From Urechidicola sp. (GTDB lineage Bacteria; Bacteroidota; Bacteroidia; Flavobacteriales; Flavobacteriaceae), in contig JAQRMW010000041.1 of NCBI GenBank assembly GCA_028599075.1, positions 29,732-93,731 on the forward strand: 64,000 nucleotides of DNA, in the 5' to 3' direction. Made by a program: the position numbers and the translations under genes. The notes under the pieces were generated by a model. The model had not been told where the DNA came from and did not search any database. It saw only the letters and a program-made list of their open reading frames with translations. Numbering within the stretch: position 1 is the stretch's first letter; every line of letters starts with the position of its first letter. Below, piece after piece: positions 1 to 8,546 of this stretch.

Positions 1-936
1 TAATCCTAAAACAATTTTCCATTGAAATCCAAAAGAGACTAGGAGTAAGGCTAGAATCCAAAATAATAATTGTGAACCATAATACAATCCCAATAAAAAT
101 TGATGAATCGGTTTGTAATAATTCGCAGTTGAGACATGCCTTCTTTTTTGATTGCCCCAATCTTTAAAAGTTGTTTTAGGCTTGGATATTGTAAAACTAT
201 TAGGATGTAAAGAAAGCGCACAATTTTCTTTTGTGGCATTTTGATTTACAAACAAATCATCATCACCAGATTTTAAGTGTAGGTGATTTTCAAAACCATT
301 GGTGTCAAAAAAAAGTGATTTGGTATAGGCTAAATTCCGACCGACTCCCATATAAGGTAATCCAATGTTTGCATACGAAAAGTATTGCAATGCAGTCATC
401 AAGGTTTCAAAACGAATGAGTTTGTTGAGCCATGAATTTTTGATACTTCGGTAGGCACCATATCCCAAAACAATAGATTTATTAGCTGTAAATTGTTGGC
501 TCATTCCTCTAATCCAGTTATCAGAATTGGGTGTGCAATCAGCATCTGTAAAAAGCAAATGTTCTTGAGTTGAAGCTTTAATTCCTAAGGAAAGTGCGTA
601 TTTCTTAGAGCCTCCGCTTTTGGTTTCTACAACATTTACAATTTTAATTTTTGAAGGATATTTTTCTTTAAATGATTCCATCACTTCTAGACTATCATCA
701 TACGAACAATCATTGATTAATACAATTTCAAAATCAGGATAATTTTGTTGTATGATTTTAGGTAAAAATTGTTTAAGATTTTCGGACTCATTACGAGCAC
801 AAATCAACACTGAAATAGGAATATCAGAATATTCTTTCTTTGTAGTTTTAAAAGAAGAGAATCGAGAAAAAATAAAAAGGTAATAGCAAAGTTGAATAAT
901 GGTACTTGCAATAAAGAAAGCAAAAACCAGCTGCAT
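1..936 (-). CDS. Family 2 glycosyltransferase, membrane-associated, 3' end cut by window edge
   Basis: Open from an ATG at 936 to the first base of the window without a stop, so the C-terminus is missing (312 codons seen). The N-terminus is a hydrophobic segment (about residues 1-20). A GT-A fold follows: ISVLICARNES at about 42-52, LINDCS at about 74-79, the DxD nucleotide-sugar/metal motif in FTDADCTP (D131, D133), a GDDD acid motif, and a QKRRH sequence resembling the Q-x-x-R-W motif of processive GT2 enzymes. A second hydrophobic stretch (LLFWILALLLVSFGF) starts at the window edge. It probably transfers a sugar from a nucleotide donor to a cell-surface polysaccharide or lipid; the substrate cannot be inferred. 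It starts 3 nt after the stop of the 61-aa membrane protein, so the two are probably co-transcribed. Confidence 0.88.
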   Translation of the reverse strand, partial: MQLVFAFFIASTIIQLCYYLFIFSRFSSFKTTKKEYSDIPISVLICARNESENLKQFLPKIIQQNYPDFEIVLINDCSYDDSLEVMESFKEKYPSKIKIVNVVETKSGGSKKYALSLGIKASTQEHLLFTDADCTPNSDNWIRGMSQQFTANKSIVLGYGAYRSIKNSWLNKLIRFETLMTALQYFSYANIGLPYMGVGRNLAYTKSLFFDTNGFENHLHLKSGDDDLFVNQNATKENCALSLHPNSFTISKPKTTFKDWGNQKRRHVSTANYYKPIHQFLLGLYYGSQLLFWILALLLVSFGFQWKIVLGL

Positions 937-939
937 CAA

Positions 940-1125
940 TTATCTGTTTTCACAAAGATCAGCAGCTTTACCACAATAGCCACAAGACTCTCCTTCTTTG
1001 TTTAAGTGCGGGTTTTGACTTGCGCAAGTACCTGCAAATTTTCCATCCTTTTTAGTCCATAATTTAATGGCCAATCCTGCAACTCCTAAGAGTAATAATC
1101 CGATAGTGATAAATACTAATTTCAT
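940..1125 (-). CDS. Small membrane protein with CxxC motif
   Basis: 61 residues. An N-terminal hydrophobic segment (about 4-24) is followed by a short polar tail with three spaced cysteines (C34, then C48 and C51 as CGYC) and a last one near the C-terminus (C58). The cysteines could bind a metal or form disulfides. I do not know a function; such short proteins are usually named 'membrane or secreted protein' in Flavobacteria. It is the first gene of a pair with the glycosyltransferase, which starts 3 nt after its stop. A good -7 promoter box lies 18 nt upstream of its ATG. Confidence 0.7.
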   Translation of the reverse strand: MKLVFITIGLLLLGVAGLAIKLWTKKDGKFAGTCASQNPHLNKEGESCGYCGKAADLCENR

Positions 1126-1142
1126 ACTTAAATATTAGAGTG

Positions 1143-1150
1143 CAAAGATA
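1143..1150 (-). promoter_or_regulatory. Candidate Bacteroidota -7 box (TATCTTTG)
   Basis: TATCTTTG on the minus strand fits the Bacteroidota -7 consensus TAnnTTTG. It lies 18 nt upstream of the ATG at 1125. No convincing TTTG at the -33 spacing is visible. Confidence 0.5.
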
Positions 1151-1192
1151 CAGATTTATGAATATAAAATAGTTAAAAGATGCTTTAATCTT

Positions 1193-2227
1193 TTAAACCA
1201 CATTTACCTCAATAGCAAGCTCAATTCCGAAACTGTCTAAAACTGTTTGTTGAATTTTTTGTGCCAAAGCATAAATTTCTTGTCCTGTGGCATTGTCATA
1301 ATTTACCAATACTAAGGCCTGTTTTTCATGGACTCCTGCATCACCAAAACGTTTGCCTTTAAAACCGCATTGTTCTATTAACCAACCAGCAGGAATCTTA
1401 AAAGAGTTGTGAGTTGTGAGTTTTGAGTTTTGAGTTGCCTTTATTTCGTAAAATGGAATTTGTGGATTTTTTTTTTGTAACTGTAAAAACTGCTCTTTTG
1501 AAATAACAGGGTTTTTAAAAAAACTACCACTATTACCAATTTCTTTTGGATTTGGTAGTTTGCTATTTCTGATGTCGATTACAACATCTGAAATATCTTT
1601 GATGGTTGGCTCTTTAATTTCTCTTTTTTCTAATTCCGTTTGTATCGCACCATAAGTAGTATTGAGTTTGTGATGCTGTTTGGTCAGTTTAAAAATGACA
1701 GAAGTAATAATATATTTTCCTTTTAACTCATTTTTAAAAACAGAATTTCGATACCCAAACTCACATTCATCTTTGGTAAAAACTCGTCTGTTTCCAGTTA
1801 CAATTTCTATGGCTTTTAATTTGTAAAAACAGTCTTTTATTTCTACGCCATACGCCCCAATATTTTGAATTGGACTCGTACCAACATTACCAGGAATAAG
1901 TGATAGGTTTTCTAAGCCTCCAAAATCATTTTCTATAGCCCATAGTACAAAGTCATGCCAATTTTCACCTGCTTGAACCTTGATAAAAACTTCATTTTCA
2001 GTTTCTTTAATGGTATCTATTCCCTTTAAATCAATGTGTAAAACAAGCTTGTTTAAGTCATTAGTCAATAACAAATTGCTGCCTCCTCCCAAAATAAATA
2101 TATTTTGTTCTACTGCAAGAATATCTATTAAATCATCAATTGAATTTACACTCACAAACCTAGATGCTATGGCGTCAATGCCAAAAGTATTGTAGTTTTT
2201 TAGTGATATGTTTTGTTGAATTTTCAA
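1193..2227 (-). CDS. murB: UDP-N-acetylenolpyruvoylglucosamine reductase MurB (type I)
   Basis: Reduces UDP-GlcNAc-enolpyruvate to UDP-MurNAc with NADPH and FAD, in the cytoplasmic phase of peptidoglycan synthesis. Visible motifs are NYNTFGID at the N-terminus, the FAD-binding LGGGSNLLL, IPGNVGTSPIQNIGAYG, the YRNSVFK loop typical of type I (E. coli-like) enzymes, the catalytic-serine segment SGSFFKNP, and AGWLIEQCGFKG. There is no ATG. A longer ORF begins with TTG at 2257 inside the upstream gene, but the TTG at 2227 gives MKIQQNISLKNYNTFGID, matches the usual family N-terminus, and lies one base after the aminotransferase stop (TAATTTG), which suggests translational coupling. About ten extra residues before KIPAGWLIEQC are encoded by a heptanucleotide array (1404-1438). 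Confidence 0.93.
   Translation of the reverse strand: MKIQQNISLKNYNTFGIDAIASRFVSVNSIDDLIDILAVEQNIFILGGGSNLLLTNDLNKLVLHIDLKGIDTIKETENEVFIKVQAGENWHDFVLWAIENDFGGLENLSLIPGNVGTSPIQNIGAYGVEIKDCFYKLKAIEIVTGNRRVFTKDECEFGYRNSVFKNELKGKYIITSVIFKLTKQHHKLNTTYGAIQTELEKREIKEPTIKDISDVVIDIRNSKLPNPKEIGNSGSFFKNPVISKEQFLQLQKKNPQIPFYEIKATQNSKLTTHNSFKIPAGWLIEQCGFKGKRFGDAGVHEKQALVLVNYDNATGQEIYALAQKIQQTVLDSFGIELAIEVNVV
1404..1438 (-). repeat. Heptad array translated inside murB
   Basis: Five consecutive 7-bp units on the plus strand: GAGTTGT twice, GAGTTTT twice, then GAGTTGC. On the murB strand they read as AACTCAA/AACTCAC units and encode the segment ATQNSKLTTHNS. E. coli MurB (from memory) has only about seven residues between the conserved P-x-x-P-x-Y and K-[IL]-x-A-G-W-L-I blocks, against sixteen here, so the array looks like an in-frame insertion. 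Confidence 0.85.
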
Positions 2228-2228
2228 A

Positions 2229-3425
2229 TTAGAGATTCGTGTATTTTGAAAGTGCAATTTTTAATATCTCAACAGAGCGAATCAAATCTTCTTTTTTCAA
2301 TACATATGCAATTCTAATTTGATTTTTACCTTGTCCCTTTGTAGAATAAAATCCACTTGCAGGTGCAACCATCACTGTTTCATTATTATCTTCAAAACTC
2401 TCAAGTATCCATTGTGCAAAATCATCAGCGTCTTCTATCGGTAATTGTGCTACACAATAAAATGCCCCTTTTGGTTTCGATACAATAACGCCGTCAATTT
2501 TTTGCAATTCGGCAATCAAAGTATCACGTCTCTCTTTGTATTCAACAATCACTTCATCAAAATAGTTTTGTGTAGTTTCTAGTGCAGCCTCACTTGCAAT
2601 TTGTGCATAGGTTGGTGGGCTCAATCTTGCTTGAGCAAATTTCATAGCAGTTTGTATTACTGCTGTGTTTTTAGAAACCATGCATCCAATTCTAGCTCCA
2701 CACATACTATAACGCTTAGAAACCGAGTCTATGATAATTGCATAATCTTCTAATCCAAAATTGTTTAAAACAGAATGATGTTTATCTGACTGATCATATA
2801 CAAATTCACGATACACTTCATCAGCAATTAAAAACAAATCATGCTTTTTTACGATTACAGCCAGTTTTTCAATTTCTTCTTCTGAGTATAAATATCCAGT
2901 CGGATTCCCGGGATTACAAATTAATATAGCTTTAGTCTTAGGAGTAATCAGTTTTTCAAATTCCGAAATATCAGGTAAAGCAAATCCATCTTCAATACTA
3001 GAATTTACCGGAACTACTTTTACACCGCTCGCTGTTGAAAATCCATTGTAGTTTGCATAAAATGGTTCTGGAATAATAATTTCATCCCCATAATCTGCTA
3101 TCGTTCCCATTGCAAAAAGTAAGGCTTCAGAACCACCAGTTGTAACAATGATGTCATCTTTAGTTACAGCAATATTATTTTGTTGGTAATAATTTGCAAG
3201 CTTAGTTCTGTATTCATCCGAACCCTCAGACCGACTATATGCCAATACTTCAACTGCATTATTTTTGATAGCATCTAAAGCTACTTGTGGTGTTTTAATA
3301 TCGGGTTGACCAATGTTGAGATGAAAGACTTTTACGCCATTTTTCTTTGCGTTTTCGGCATACGGAACTAACTTTCTAATTGGAGATGCTGGCATTGCAT
3401 TTCCTTTGGATGATATTTTTGGCAT
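2229..3425 (-). CDS. PLP-dependent class I/II aminotransferase (aspartate aminotransferase-like)
   Basis: 398 residues, fold type I aminotransferase. Motifs include HLNIGQPDI near the N-terminus, TTGGSEALLFAM, the NPGNPTGYLYS loop (the Asn contacts PLP), IADEVYREFVYD, the PLP-lysine segment SVSKRYSMCGARIG (Lys at about 235), and a C-terminal NQIRIAY carrying the carboxylate-binding Arg. It probably moves amino groups between aspartate or a similar amino acid and 2-oxoglutarate; the exact substrate is inferred. A TTG 18 nt further upstream extends the frame, but the ATG at 3425 gives MPKISSKGNAMPASPIRKL, the usual start in the family. murB follows after one base. Confidence 0.88.
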   Translation of the reverse strand: MPKISSKGNAMPASPIRKLVPYAENAKKNGVKVFHLNIGQPDIKTPQVALDAIKNNAVEVLAYSRSEGSDEYRTKLANYYQQNNIAVTKDDIIVTTGGSEALLFAMGTIADYGDEIIIPEPFYANYNGFSTASGVKVVPVNSSIEDGFALPDISEFEKLITPKTKAILICNPGNPTGYLYSEEEIEKLAVIVKKHDLFLIADEVYREFVYDQSDKHHSVLNNFGLEDYAIIIDSVSKRYSMCGARIGCMVSKNTAVIQTAMKFAQARLSPPTYAQIASEAALETTQNYFDEVIVEYKERRDTLIAELQKIDGVIVSKPKGAFYCVAQLPIEDADDFAQWILESFEDNNETVMVAPASGFYSTKGQGKNQIRIAYVLKKEDLIRSVEILKIALSKYTNL

Positions 3426-3568
3426 CGTATTATTTTTAAGCAAAATTGCAAATAAATTCTGAATGATTCGTAATAATCAGCATGAATTTTTAAAGGTTAA
3501 ATATTTCACAAAAATCATTATAATGCTGTGCGATGTTGTATTTTTATTGTTTAAATCTGACTAATTTG

Positions 3569-4900
3569 ATGTTTGTAAAAAGACCCTATATTTTAATTCT
3601 TGTTTTCTTGTTTTGCACAAATTTAGCAAATGCGCAGGATTTTAGATTTATAGGAAAAAATACTGCACAAACATTTAGCTTTAAGCTTATCAATAATTTA
3701 ATCATTATTCCTGTTGAGGTTAATGGTAGTAAATTATCATTTATTTTAGATTCTGGTGTAAGTGCACCTGTGGTGTTTAACTTAACTTCATCAGACACAT
3801 TAGAACTTAAAAATGTTGAAAAAATTCAAATTCGTGGTTTAGGAACTGGAGACCCAATTGAGGCATTGCACTCTAAGAATAATCGATTTAGGATTGGAAA
3901 CTTGTTTGCGATGAATAAGAGTTTATTCATCATTTATAAAGAACAATTTGATTTATCTGCAAAACTTGGAATTACCGTTCATGGCATGATAGGATACGAT
4001 TTGCTTAAAGATTTTGTAGTGACGATAAATTATGTAACTAAAAAAATCACCTTTACAAAACCAGAAGATTATAGGTATCGAAGGTGCTCTAAATGCGAAA
4101 CTTTTGATTTAGAATTTTATAAAAAGAAGCCCTATATAAATGGTGAGGTTGTTGTTATGAATTCATATCAAAAATTACCTGTAAAGCTGCTGATCGATTC
4201 TGGTGGTTCAGATGCTCTTTGGTTGTTTGAAGATGAAACTTTTACTGTTCCCGAAAAGGCTTTTGAAGATTTTATTGGTGAAGGAATAACCGGTAGTATC
4301 CATGGCATGCGTAGTAAACTTAAGTCATTTTCTCTAAAAAGCTTTGTTTTTAAAAACCCAAACGTGGCTTATTTAGATTCTCTTTCAACATATCACGCAA
4401 AACGATTTAAAGAGCGTAATGGTAGTTTAGGTGGTGGAATATTAAAACGATTTAAAGTGGTGTTTGATTATCCAAATAAAAAAATCACCTTAAAAAAGAA
4501 CAGTATGTTCAATAATGAATTTGGGTATAATATGAGCGGGATAGAGTTGATGCATAATGGAAAGGAGCTTGTGAGAACAAAAGGAAAAGCAGCCTTTATT
4601 GTTTCTAGGGATGATGAAGCAAAAGCGACAAATACTGTATATTTAGATGTTAACTATGACTATGAATTTCAGCCAATATACAAAGTTGCCAATGTAAGAA
4701 TAGATTCTCCAGCAGTAAATGTTGGAATTTTAAAAGGGGATGTTTTAGTTAAGGTTAACGGTACTTTTGCTTACAATTATAGTCTAGAAGGTATTTTAGA
4801 AAAATTTTATGGAGATAGTGGTAGAAGAGTGAGACTGAAAATTAATAGAAACGGAGAGGTGATTGATTTTGAATTCCATCTCAAAGATTTATTAGAATAA
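3569..4900 (+). CDS. Secreted two-lobed aspartic protease-like protein with C-terminal PDZ domain
   Basis: 443 residues from the ATG at 3569. The ORF is open from an ATG at 3533, but the inner start puts a clean signal peptide at the N-terminus (MFVKRPYILILVFLFCTNLANA). Two Asp-Ser-Gly motifs, FILDSGVS at about D61 and LLIDSGGS at about D209, mark the two lobes of a retropepsin/pepsin-type fold. Residues from about 355 onward form a PDZ-like domain (SPAVNVGILKGDVLVKVNG). It is probably an exported protease or peptide-binding protein; substrate unknown. It has no T9SS tail and stands alone, convergent with the DUF1573 gene. Confidence 0.8.
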   Translation: MFVKRPYILILVFLFCTNLANAQDFRFIGKNTAQTFSFKLINNLIIIPVEVNGSKLSFILDSGVSAPVVFNLTSSDTLELKNVEKIQIRGLGTGDPIEALHSKNNRFRIGNLFAMNKSLFIIYKEQFDLSAKLGITVHGMIGYDLLKDFVVTINYVTKKITFTKPEDYRYRRCSKCETFDLEFYKKKPYINGEVVVMNSYQKLPVKLLIDSGGSDALWLFEDETFTVPEKAFEDFIGEGITGSIHGMRSKLKSFSLKSFVFKNPNVAYLDSLSTYHAKRFKERNGSLGGGILKRFKVVFDYPNKKITLKKNSMFNNEFGYNMSGIELMHNGKELVRTKGKAAFIVSRDDEAKATNTVYLDVNYDYEFQPIYKVANVRIDSPAVNVGILKGDVLVKVNGTFAYNYSLEGILEKFYGDSGRRVRLKINRNGEVIDFEFHLKDLLE

Positions 4901-4901
4901 A

Positions 4902-4926
4902 AAAGGCTACCTGTGAAGGTAGCCTC
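4902..4926 (-). terminator. Rho-independent terminator of the DUF1573 gene
   Basis: GGCTACC and GGTAGCC form a 7-bp stem around a 6-nt loop. On the minus strand the stem is followed by a run of Ts, so it ends transcription of the gene at 4952-5398. It may also work for the convergent protease gene. Confidence 0.75.
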
Positions 4927-4951
4927 AACTATTAATTATTTGAAAAGCAGT

Positions 4952-5398
4952 TTAGTTAGAAATCAAAGATTTTTCTTTTTCTACTGCTGAACTTGTTTCT
5001 GGCTTTAAAACAATACCTTTTACTTTTAAACGCTTAACTGGTTCAGAAGCATTCGATGTAATGGTGATAGTTTTAGAAAAACCACCAACACGATTGGTAT
5101 CATACTTAACTTTAATTTCTCCAGTTTCACCTGGCATAATTGGTGCTTCTGGCTTTGTTGGTACCGTACAACCACAACTTCCTTTTACTTTTTCTACAAT
5201 CAATGGAGAATTACCCGTATTTGTAAATGTAAATACGCGAAGTCCATCCGTTCCTTTTTCAATTTTACCATAATCTATGGTTTCTACTTCAAACTTAAAA
5301 ACCGGTGCATCTAAGTCAACTTTTTCTTCTGTTTTTTCTTGAGCATTCATCGAAATTGATAACACACTTAAAAATAAAATTGTTGCTAATTTTTTCAT
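4952..5398 (-). CDS. Secreted DUF1573 domain protein
   Basis: 148 residues with a cleavable signal peptide (MKKLATILFLSVLSISMNAQ). The body is a single Ig/ASH-like beta-sandwich of the DUF1573 type: FKFEVETIDYGKIEKGTDGLRVFTFTNTGNSPLIVEKVKGSCGCTVP with the characteristic CGC, then GETGEIKVKYDT and the KTITITSNASEP ending. It is an envelope protein of unknown function, common in Bacteroidota and often present in several copies. It is a single gene with its own terminator. Confidence 0.85.
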   Translation of the reverse strand: MKKLATILFLSVLSISMNAQEKTEEKVDLDAPVFKFEVETIDYGKIEKGTDGLRVFTFTNTGNSPLIVEKVKGSCGCTVPTKPEAPIMPGETGEIKVKYDTNRVGGFSKTITITSNASEPVKRLKVKGIVLKPETSSAVEKEKSLISN

Positions 5399-5476
5399 AA
5401 TTTATATCCTTTGGGATTGTAAAATTACTACTTTTTTTTTGTTTTCAAAATGTTTTACAATCAATTGGTATAATCG

Positions 5477-5484
5477 TACATTTG
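5477..5484 (+). promoter_or_regulatory. Candidate valS promoter, -7 box TACATTTG
   Basis: TACATTTG matches TAnnTTTG exactly and lies 28 nt upstream of the valS ATG. At the expected -33 position there is TTTA (about 5454-5457), one base off the TTTG consensus. Confidence 0.5.
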
Positions 5485-5512
5485 CCTACTGAAAAAAGAA
5501 AATTTGTAACTG

Positions 5513-8176
5513 ATGAATATTCCTGATAAATACAATCCTTTAGAGATAGAACAAAAGTGGTATGACTACTGGATGGAACATAATTATTTCCATTCTGAGC
5601 CTAACGAAAAAGAAGCATATACCATTGTTATTCCACCTCCAAATGTTACAGGAGTGCTGCACATGGGGCATATGTTAAATAACACTATTCAGGATGTGTT
5701 AATTCGTCGTGCACGTTTAAAAGGATACAACGCTTGTTGGGTTCCGGGGACTGATCACGCATCAATTGCTACTGAAGCGAAAGTGGTAGCTAAGTTAAAA
5801 GATGAAGGAATTGACAAGTCAGTTTTGTCTCGTAAAGAATTTTTAAACCACGCTTGGGATTGGACTCATAAGCATGGAGGAATCATTTTAGAGCAACTCA
5901 AAAAGTTAGGTGCTTCTTGTGATTGGGAACGTACAAGTTTTACGATGGATGAAATGCGTTCAGAATCTGTAATTGAGGTGTTTTTAGATTTGTATAAAAA
6001 AGGATTGATTTACCGCGGATATCGTATGGTAAATTGGGATCCTGAGGCTCAAACAACCTTGTCTGATGAAGAAGTAATCTTTGAAGAAAAACCAGGAAAC
6101 CTTTATTACGTTAATTACAAGATTGAAGGAAGTAATGATGTGCTAACAATAGCAACAACAAGACCAGAAACAATCTTAGGGGATTCCGCAATTTGTATCA
6201 ATCCTAATGATGAACGTTTTTCACATTTAAAAGGAAAGAAAGCAATTGTACCAATAGCCAATAGAGTTATCCCAATAATTGAGGATGAATATGTAGATGT
6301 GGAGTTTGGTACGGGTTGTTTAAAAGTGACTCCAGCACATGATCAAAATGATAAAGTGTTGGGTGAGAAGCATCAATTAGAAGTTGTAGATATTTTTAAT
6401 GATGATGCTACGTTGAATTCCTTCGGATTGCATTATCAAGGAAAAGATCGTTTTGTAGTTCGTAAAGAAATTACGAAAGAGTTAGAAGAATTAGGTTGTT
6501 TGGTAAAAATTGAACAGCACATGCATAAAGTAGGGACATCAGAAAGAACCAAAGCTGTTATTGAACCAAAAATTTCAGCGCAGTGGTTTTTAAAGATGGA
6601 AGATATTGTTAAACCTGCATTAAAAGCAGTTTTAGAAGATGAAGAAATCAAGTTCTTCCCTAGGCATTATAATAATACTTATAGACATTGGTTAGAGAAT
6701 ATCCGCGATTGGAATATCTCACGTCAATTGTGGTGGGGGCATCAAATTCCTGCATATTTCTACGGAGATGGAGTAGAGGATTTTGTCGTAGCAAACTCTA
6801 AAGAAGAGGCTCTTGTATTGGCTAATGAAAAACGAAATGTCATTTCGACAGAGCGAGGAACGAGCGACGAGAAATCTCTAACTTTAGATGACCTAAAACA
6901 AGATGATGATGTTTTAGATACATGGTTCTCAGCTTGGTTATGGCCAATATCTTTGTTCGATGGCATCAAAAATCCAAACAACGAAGAAATTAATTATTAC
7001 TATCCAACCAACGATTTGGTTACTGGACCTGATATTATTTTCTTTTGGGTAGCGCGTATGGTTTTTGCTGGATATGAATTCATGGATAAGAAACCGTTTA
7101 ACAATGTTTACTTCACAGGAATTGTTCGTGATAAGCAACGAAGAAAAATGTCTAAGTCTCTAGGGAATTCTCCTGACCCAATTGAATTGATTGAGAAATA
7201 TGGGGCTGATGGAGTGAGAGTAGGGATGCTCTTATGTTCTGCAGCAGGAAATGATTTATTGTTCGAAGAAGAATTATGTGAACAAGGACAAAAATTTTCT
7301 AATAAAATTTGGAACTCTTTCCGTTTGGTAAAAGGTTGGGAAGTATCTGAAGAAATTGAGCAACCACAATCGTCTAAAATTGCAATTGAATGGTATCAAT
7401 CTAAATTTAATCAAACCTTAAAAGAAATTGACAAGTCATTTGAGCAATACAGAATCAGTGAAGCATTGATGAGTATTTATAGATTAGTTTGGGATGATTT
7501 TTCTTCATGGTTCTTAGAAATGGTGAAACCAGCATACCAACAACCAATTGATGCTGAAACTTATAAAAATGTGATTTTATTTTTCGAAAATAACTTAAAA
7601 GTGCTGCATCCATACATGCCCTTTATTACTGAAGAGCTTTGGCATTATATTGCTGATAGAACTCCAGAGGAGGCGCTTATTGTTGCTGAATACCCAGAAA
7701 TGGGAGAAGTAAATCAATCAATTATCGATGAGTTTAAAGTTGCTACAGAAGTTGTTTCTGGAATAAGAACCATCAGAAAAGACAAGAATATCGCTTTTAA
7801 AAATAAGCTGGAATTTTCGATACTGAATAATGAGAAACTAAATTCTAATTTTGATTCAGTTATAGCCAAGTTGGGTAATTTGTCAAAAGTAAATTATGTT
7901 GATGCTAAGGTTGATGGAGCATTGAGCTTTAGAGTAAAATCGAATGAATATTTTATTCCGTTTGGTGAGGATATTGATGTTGAGGCTGAAAAAGAAAAAC
8001 TTCAAGAAGAGTTAAATTACAATGAAGGATTTCTAAAATCAGTTCAGAAAAAATTGAGCAATGAACGATTTGTAAACAATGCACCAGATAAAGTTATTGA
8101 AATTGAACGCAAAAAAGAAGCGGATGCTTTAGCTAAAATTGAAACACTAAAAGCTAGTTTAGCATCTTTAGGGTAG
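5513..8176 (+). CDS. valS: Valyl-tRNA synthetase
   Basis: 887 residues, the full length of a class Ia valyl-tRNA synthetase; charges tRNA-Val in the cytoplasm. The HIGH signature is HMGH at 50-53 in [14 protein letters not shown], the editing (CP1) domain carries [10 protein letters not shown], the catalytic core has [18 protein letters not shown] lies at about 545-549 in [10 protein letters not shown], and the C-terminus is a coiled-coil arm rich in K and E. Unusually, about residues 443-456 ([14 protein letters not shown]) are encoded by a palindromic-type repeat inserted in frame in a loop just before the [10 protein letters not shown] motif. Confidence 0.97.
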   Translation: MNIPDKYNPLEIEQKWYDYWMEHNYFHSEPNEKEAYTIVIPPPNVTGVLHMGHMLNNTIQDVLIRRARLKGYNACWVPGTDHASIATEAKVVAKLKDEGIDKSVLSRKEFLNHAWDWTHKHGGIILEQLKKLGASCDWERTSFTMDEMRSESVIEVFLDLYKKGLIYRGYRMVNWDPEAQTTLSDEEVIFEEKPGNLYYVNYKIEGSNDVLTIATTRPETILGDSAICINPNDERFSHLKGKKAIVPIANRVIPIIEDEYVDVEFGTGCLKVTPAHDQNDKVLGEKHQLEVVDIFNDDATLNSFGLHYQGKDRFVVRKEITKELEELGCLVKIEQHMHKVGTSERTKAVIEPKISAQWFLKMEDIVKPALKAVLEDEEIKFFPRHYNNTYRHWLENIRDWNISRQLWWGHQIPAYFYGDGVEDFVVANSKEEALVLANEKRNVISTERGTSDEKSLTLDDLKQDDDVLDTWFSAWLWPISLFDGIKNPNNEEINYYYPTNDLVTGPDIIFFWVARMVFAGYEFMDKKPFNNVYFTGIVRDKQRRKMSKSLGNSPDPIELIEKYGADGVRVGMLLCSAAGNDLLFEEELCEQGQKFSNKIWNSFRLVKGWEVSEEIEQPQSSKIAIEWYQSKFNQTLKEIDKSFEQYRISEALMSIYRLVWDDFSSWFLEMVKPAYQQPIDAETYKNVILFFENNLKVLHPYMPFITEELWHYIADRTPEEALIVAEYPEMGEVNQSIIDEFKVATEVVSGIRTIRKDKNIAFKNKLEFSILNNEKLNSNFDSVIAKLGNLSKVNYVDAKVDGALSFRVKSNEYFIPFGEDIDVEAEKEKLQEELNYNEGFLKSVQKKLSNERFVNNAPDKVIEIERKKEADALAKIETLKASLASLG
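6839..6878 (+). repeat. Palindromic-type repeat translated in frame within valS
   Basis: About 40 bp starting GTCATTTCGACAGAGCGAGG and ending in GAAATCTC. The ATTTC and GAAAT ends are inverted, and the middle (CGAGGAACGAG) is locally richer in G+C than the surrounding gene. It resembles dispersed Bacteroidota intergenic repeats I recall from other genomes. Within the window the core GAGGAACGA recurs, inverted, in the intergenic element near 45271. It keeps the valS frame open. Confidence 0.6.
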
Positions 8177-8226
8177 AATAAGTTGTGCGATTTGGCAACT
8201 CAAATATAAGGCTGAAATTTTTAAAT

Positions 8227-8297
8227 TGTCATTCCCGCGAAAGCGGGAATCTATTTTTCTGAGGGGTATGGATTTCCGTTTTTACGGGAAAGACAAA
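8227..8297. repeat. Two-armed palindromic element, GTCATTCCCG family
   Basis: The left arm, about 8227-8253, is GTCATTCCCGCGAAAGCGGG plus AATCTAT and is itself a hairpin (TTCCCGC/GCGGGAA). The right arm, about 8271-8297, is an inverted, partly decayed copy ending in CGGGAAAGAC. It lies after valS and could also act as a transcription stop. Confidence 0.75.
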
Positions 8298-8311
8298 CAA
8301 TAAAACGTTTC

Positions 8312-8467
8312 TTAAGCTACAAAAACTTCAAAAGAATTTTGAGTATCTGATTGTTGAATATGCAAAGAATCTACAGACCCAGTCAATCCACAGCCTTTTT
8401 GCGTTTTACAAGAGCTAATAGAAGTTAGGGCAAATATAAAAAGTATTAGAATAGCTATTTTTTTCAT
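8312..8467 (-). CDS. Small lipoprotein, 51 residues
   Basis: ATG at 8467, TAA at 8312-8314. The N-terminus MKKIAILILFIFALTSISSC is a lipoprotein signal with lipobox I-S-S-C (Cys20). The mature part is about 32 residues, starts CKTQKGCGLTGSVDS and contains one further cysteine. Function unknown. A -7 box (TATCTTTG) lies 22 nt upstream of the start, which supports a real gene despite the size. Confidence 0.65.
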   Translation of the reverse strand: MKKIAILILFIFALTSISSCKTQKGCGLTGSVDSLHIQQSDTQNSFEVFVA

Positions 8468-8488
8468 AATATGAGGGTTTTAAAAAAT

Positions 8489-8496
8489 CAAAGATA
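8489..8496 (-). promoter_or_regulatory. Candidate -7 box (TATCTTTG) for the small lipoprotein
   Basis: Exact match to TAnnTTTG on the minus strand, 22 nt before the ATG at 8467. No clear -33 TTTG. Confidence 0.5.
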
Positions 8497-8546
8497 TATT
8501 AATTTATTTAAATTTTTGATTTAATATAATAATAACGTGCACTTAG

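Noticed and set aside
51..239. 62-codon ORF on the minus strand at the left edge
   Set aside because: It is in another frame inside the clear GT2 glycosyltransferase reading frame, which is open from 936 to the window edge with matching motifs.
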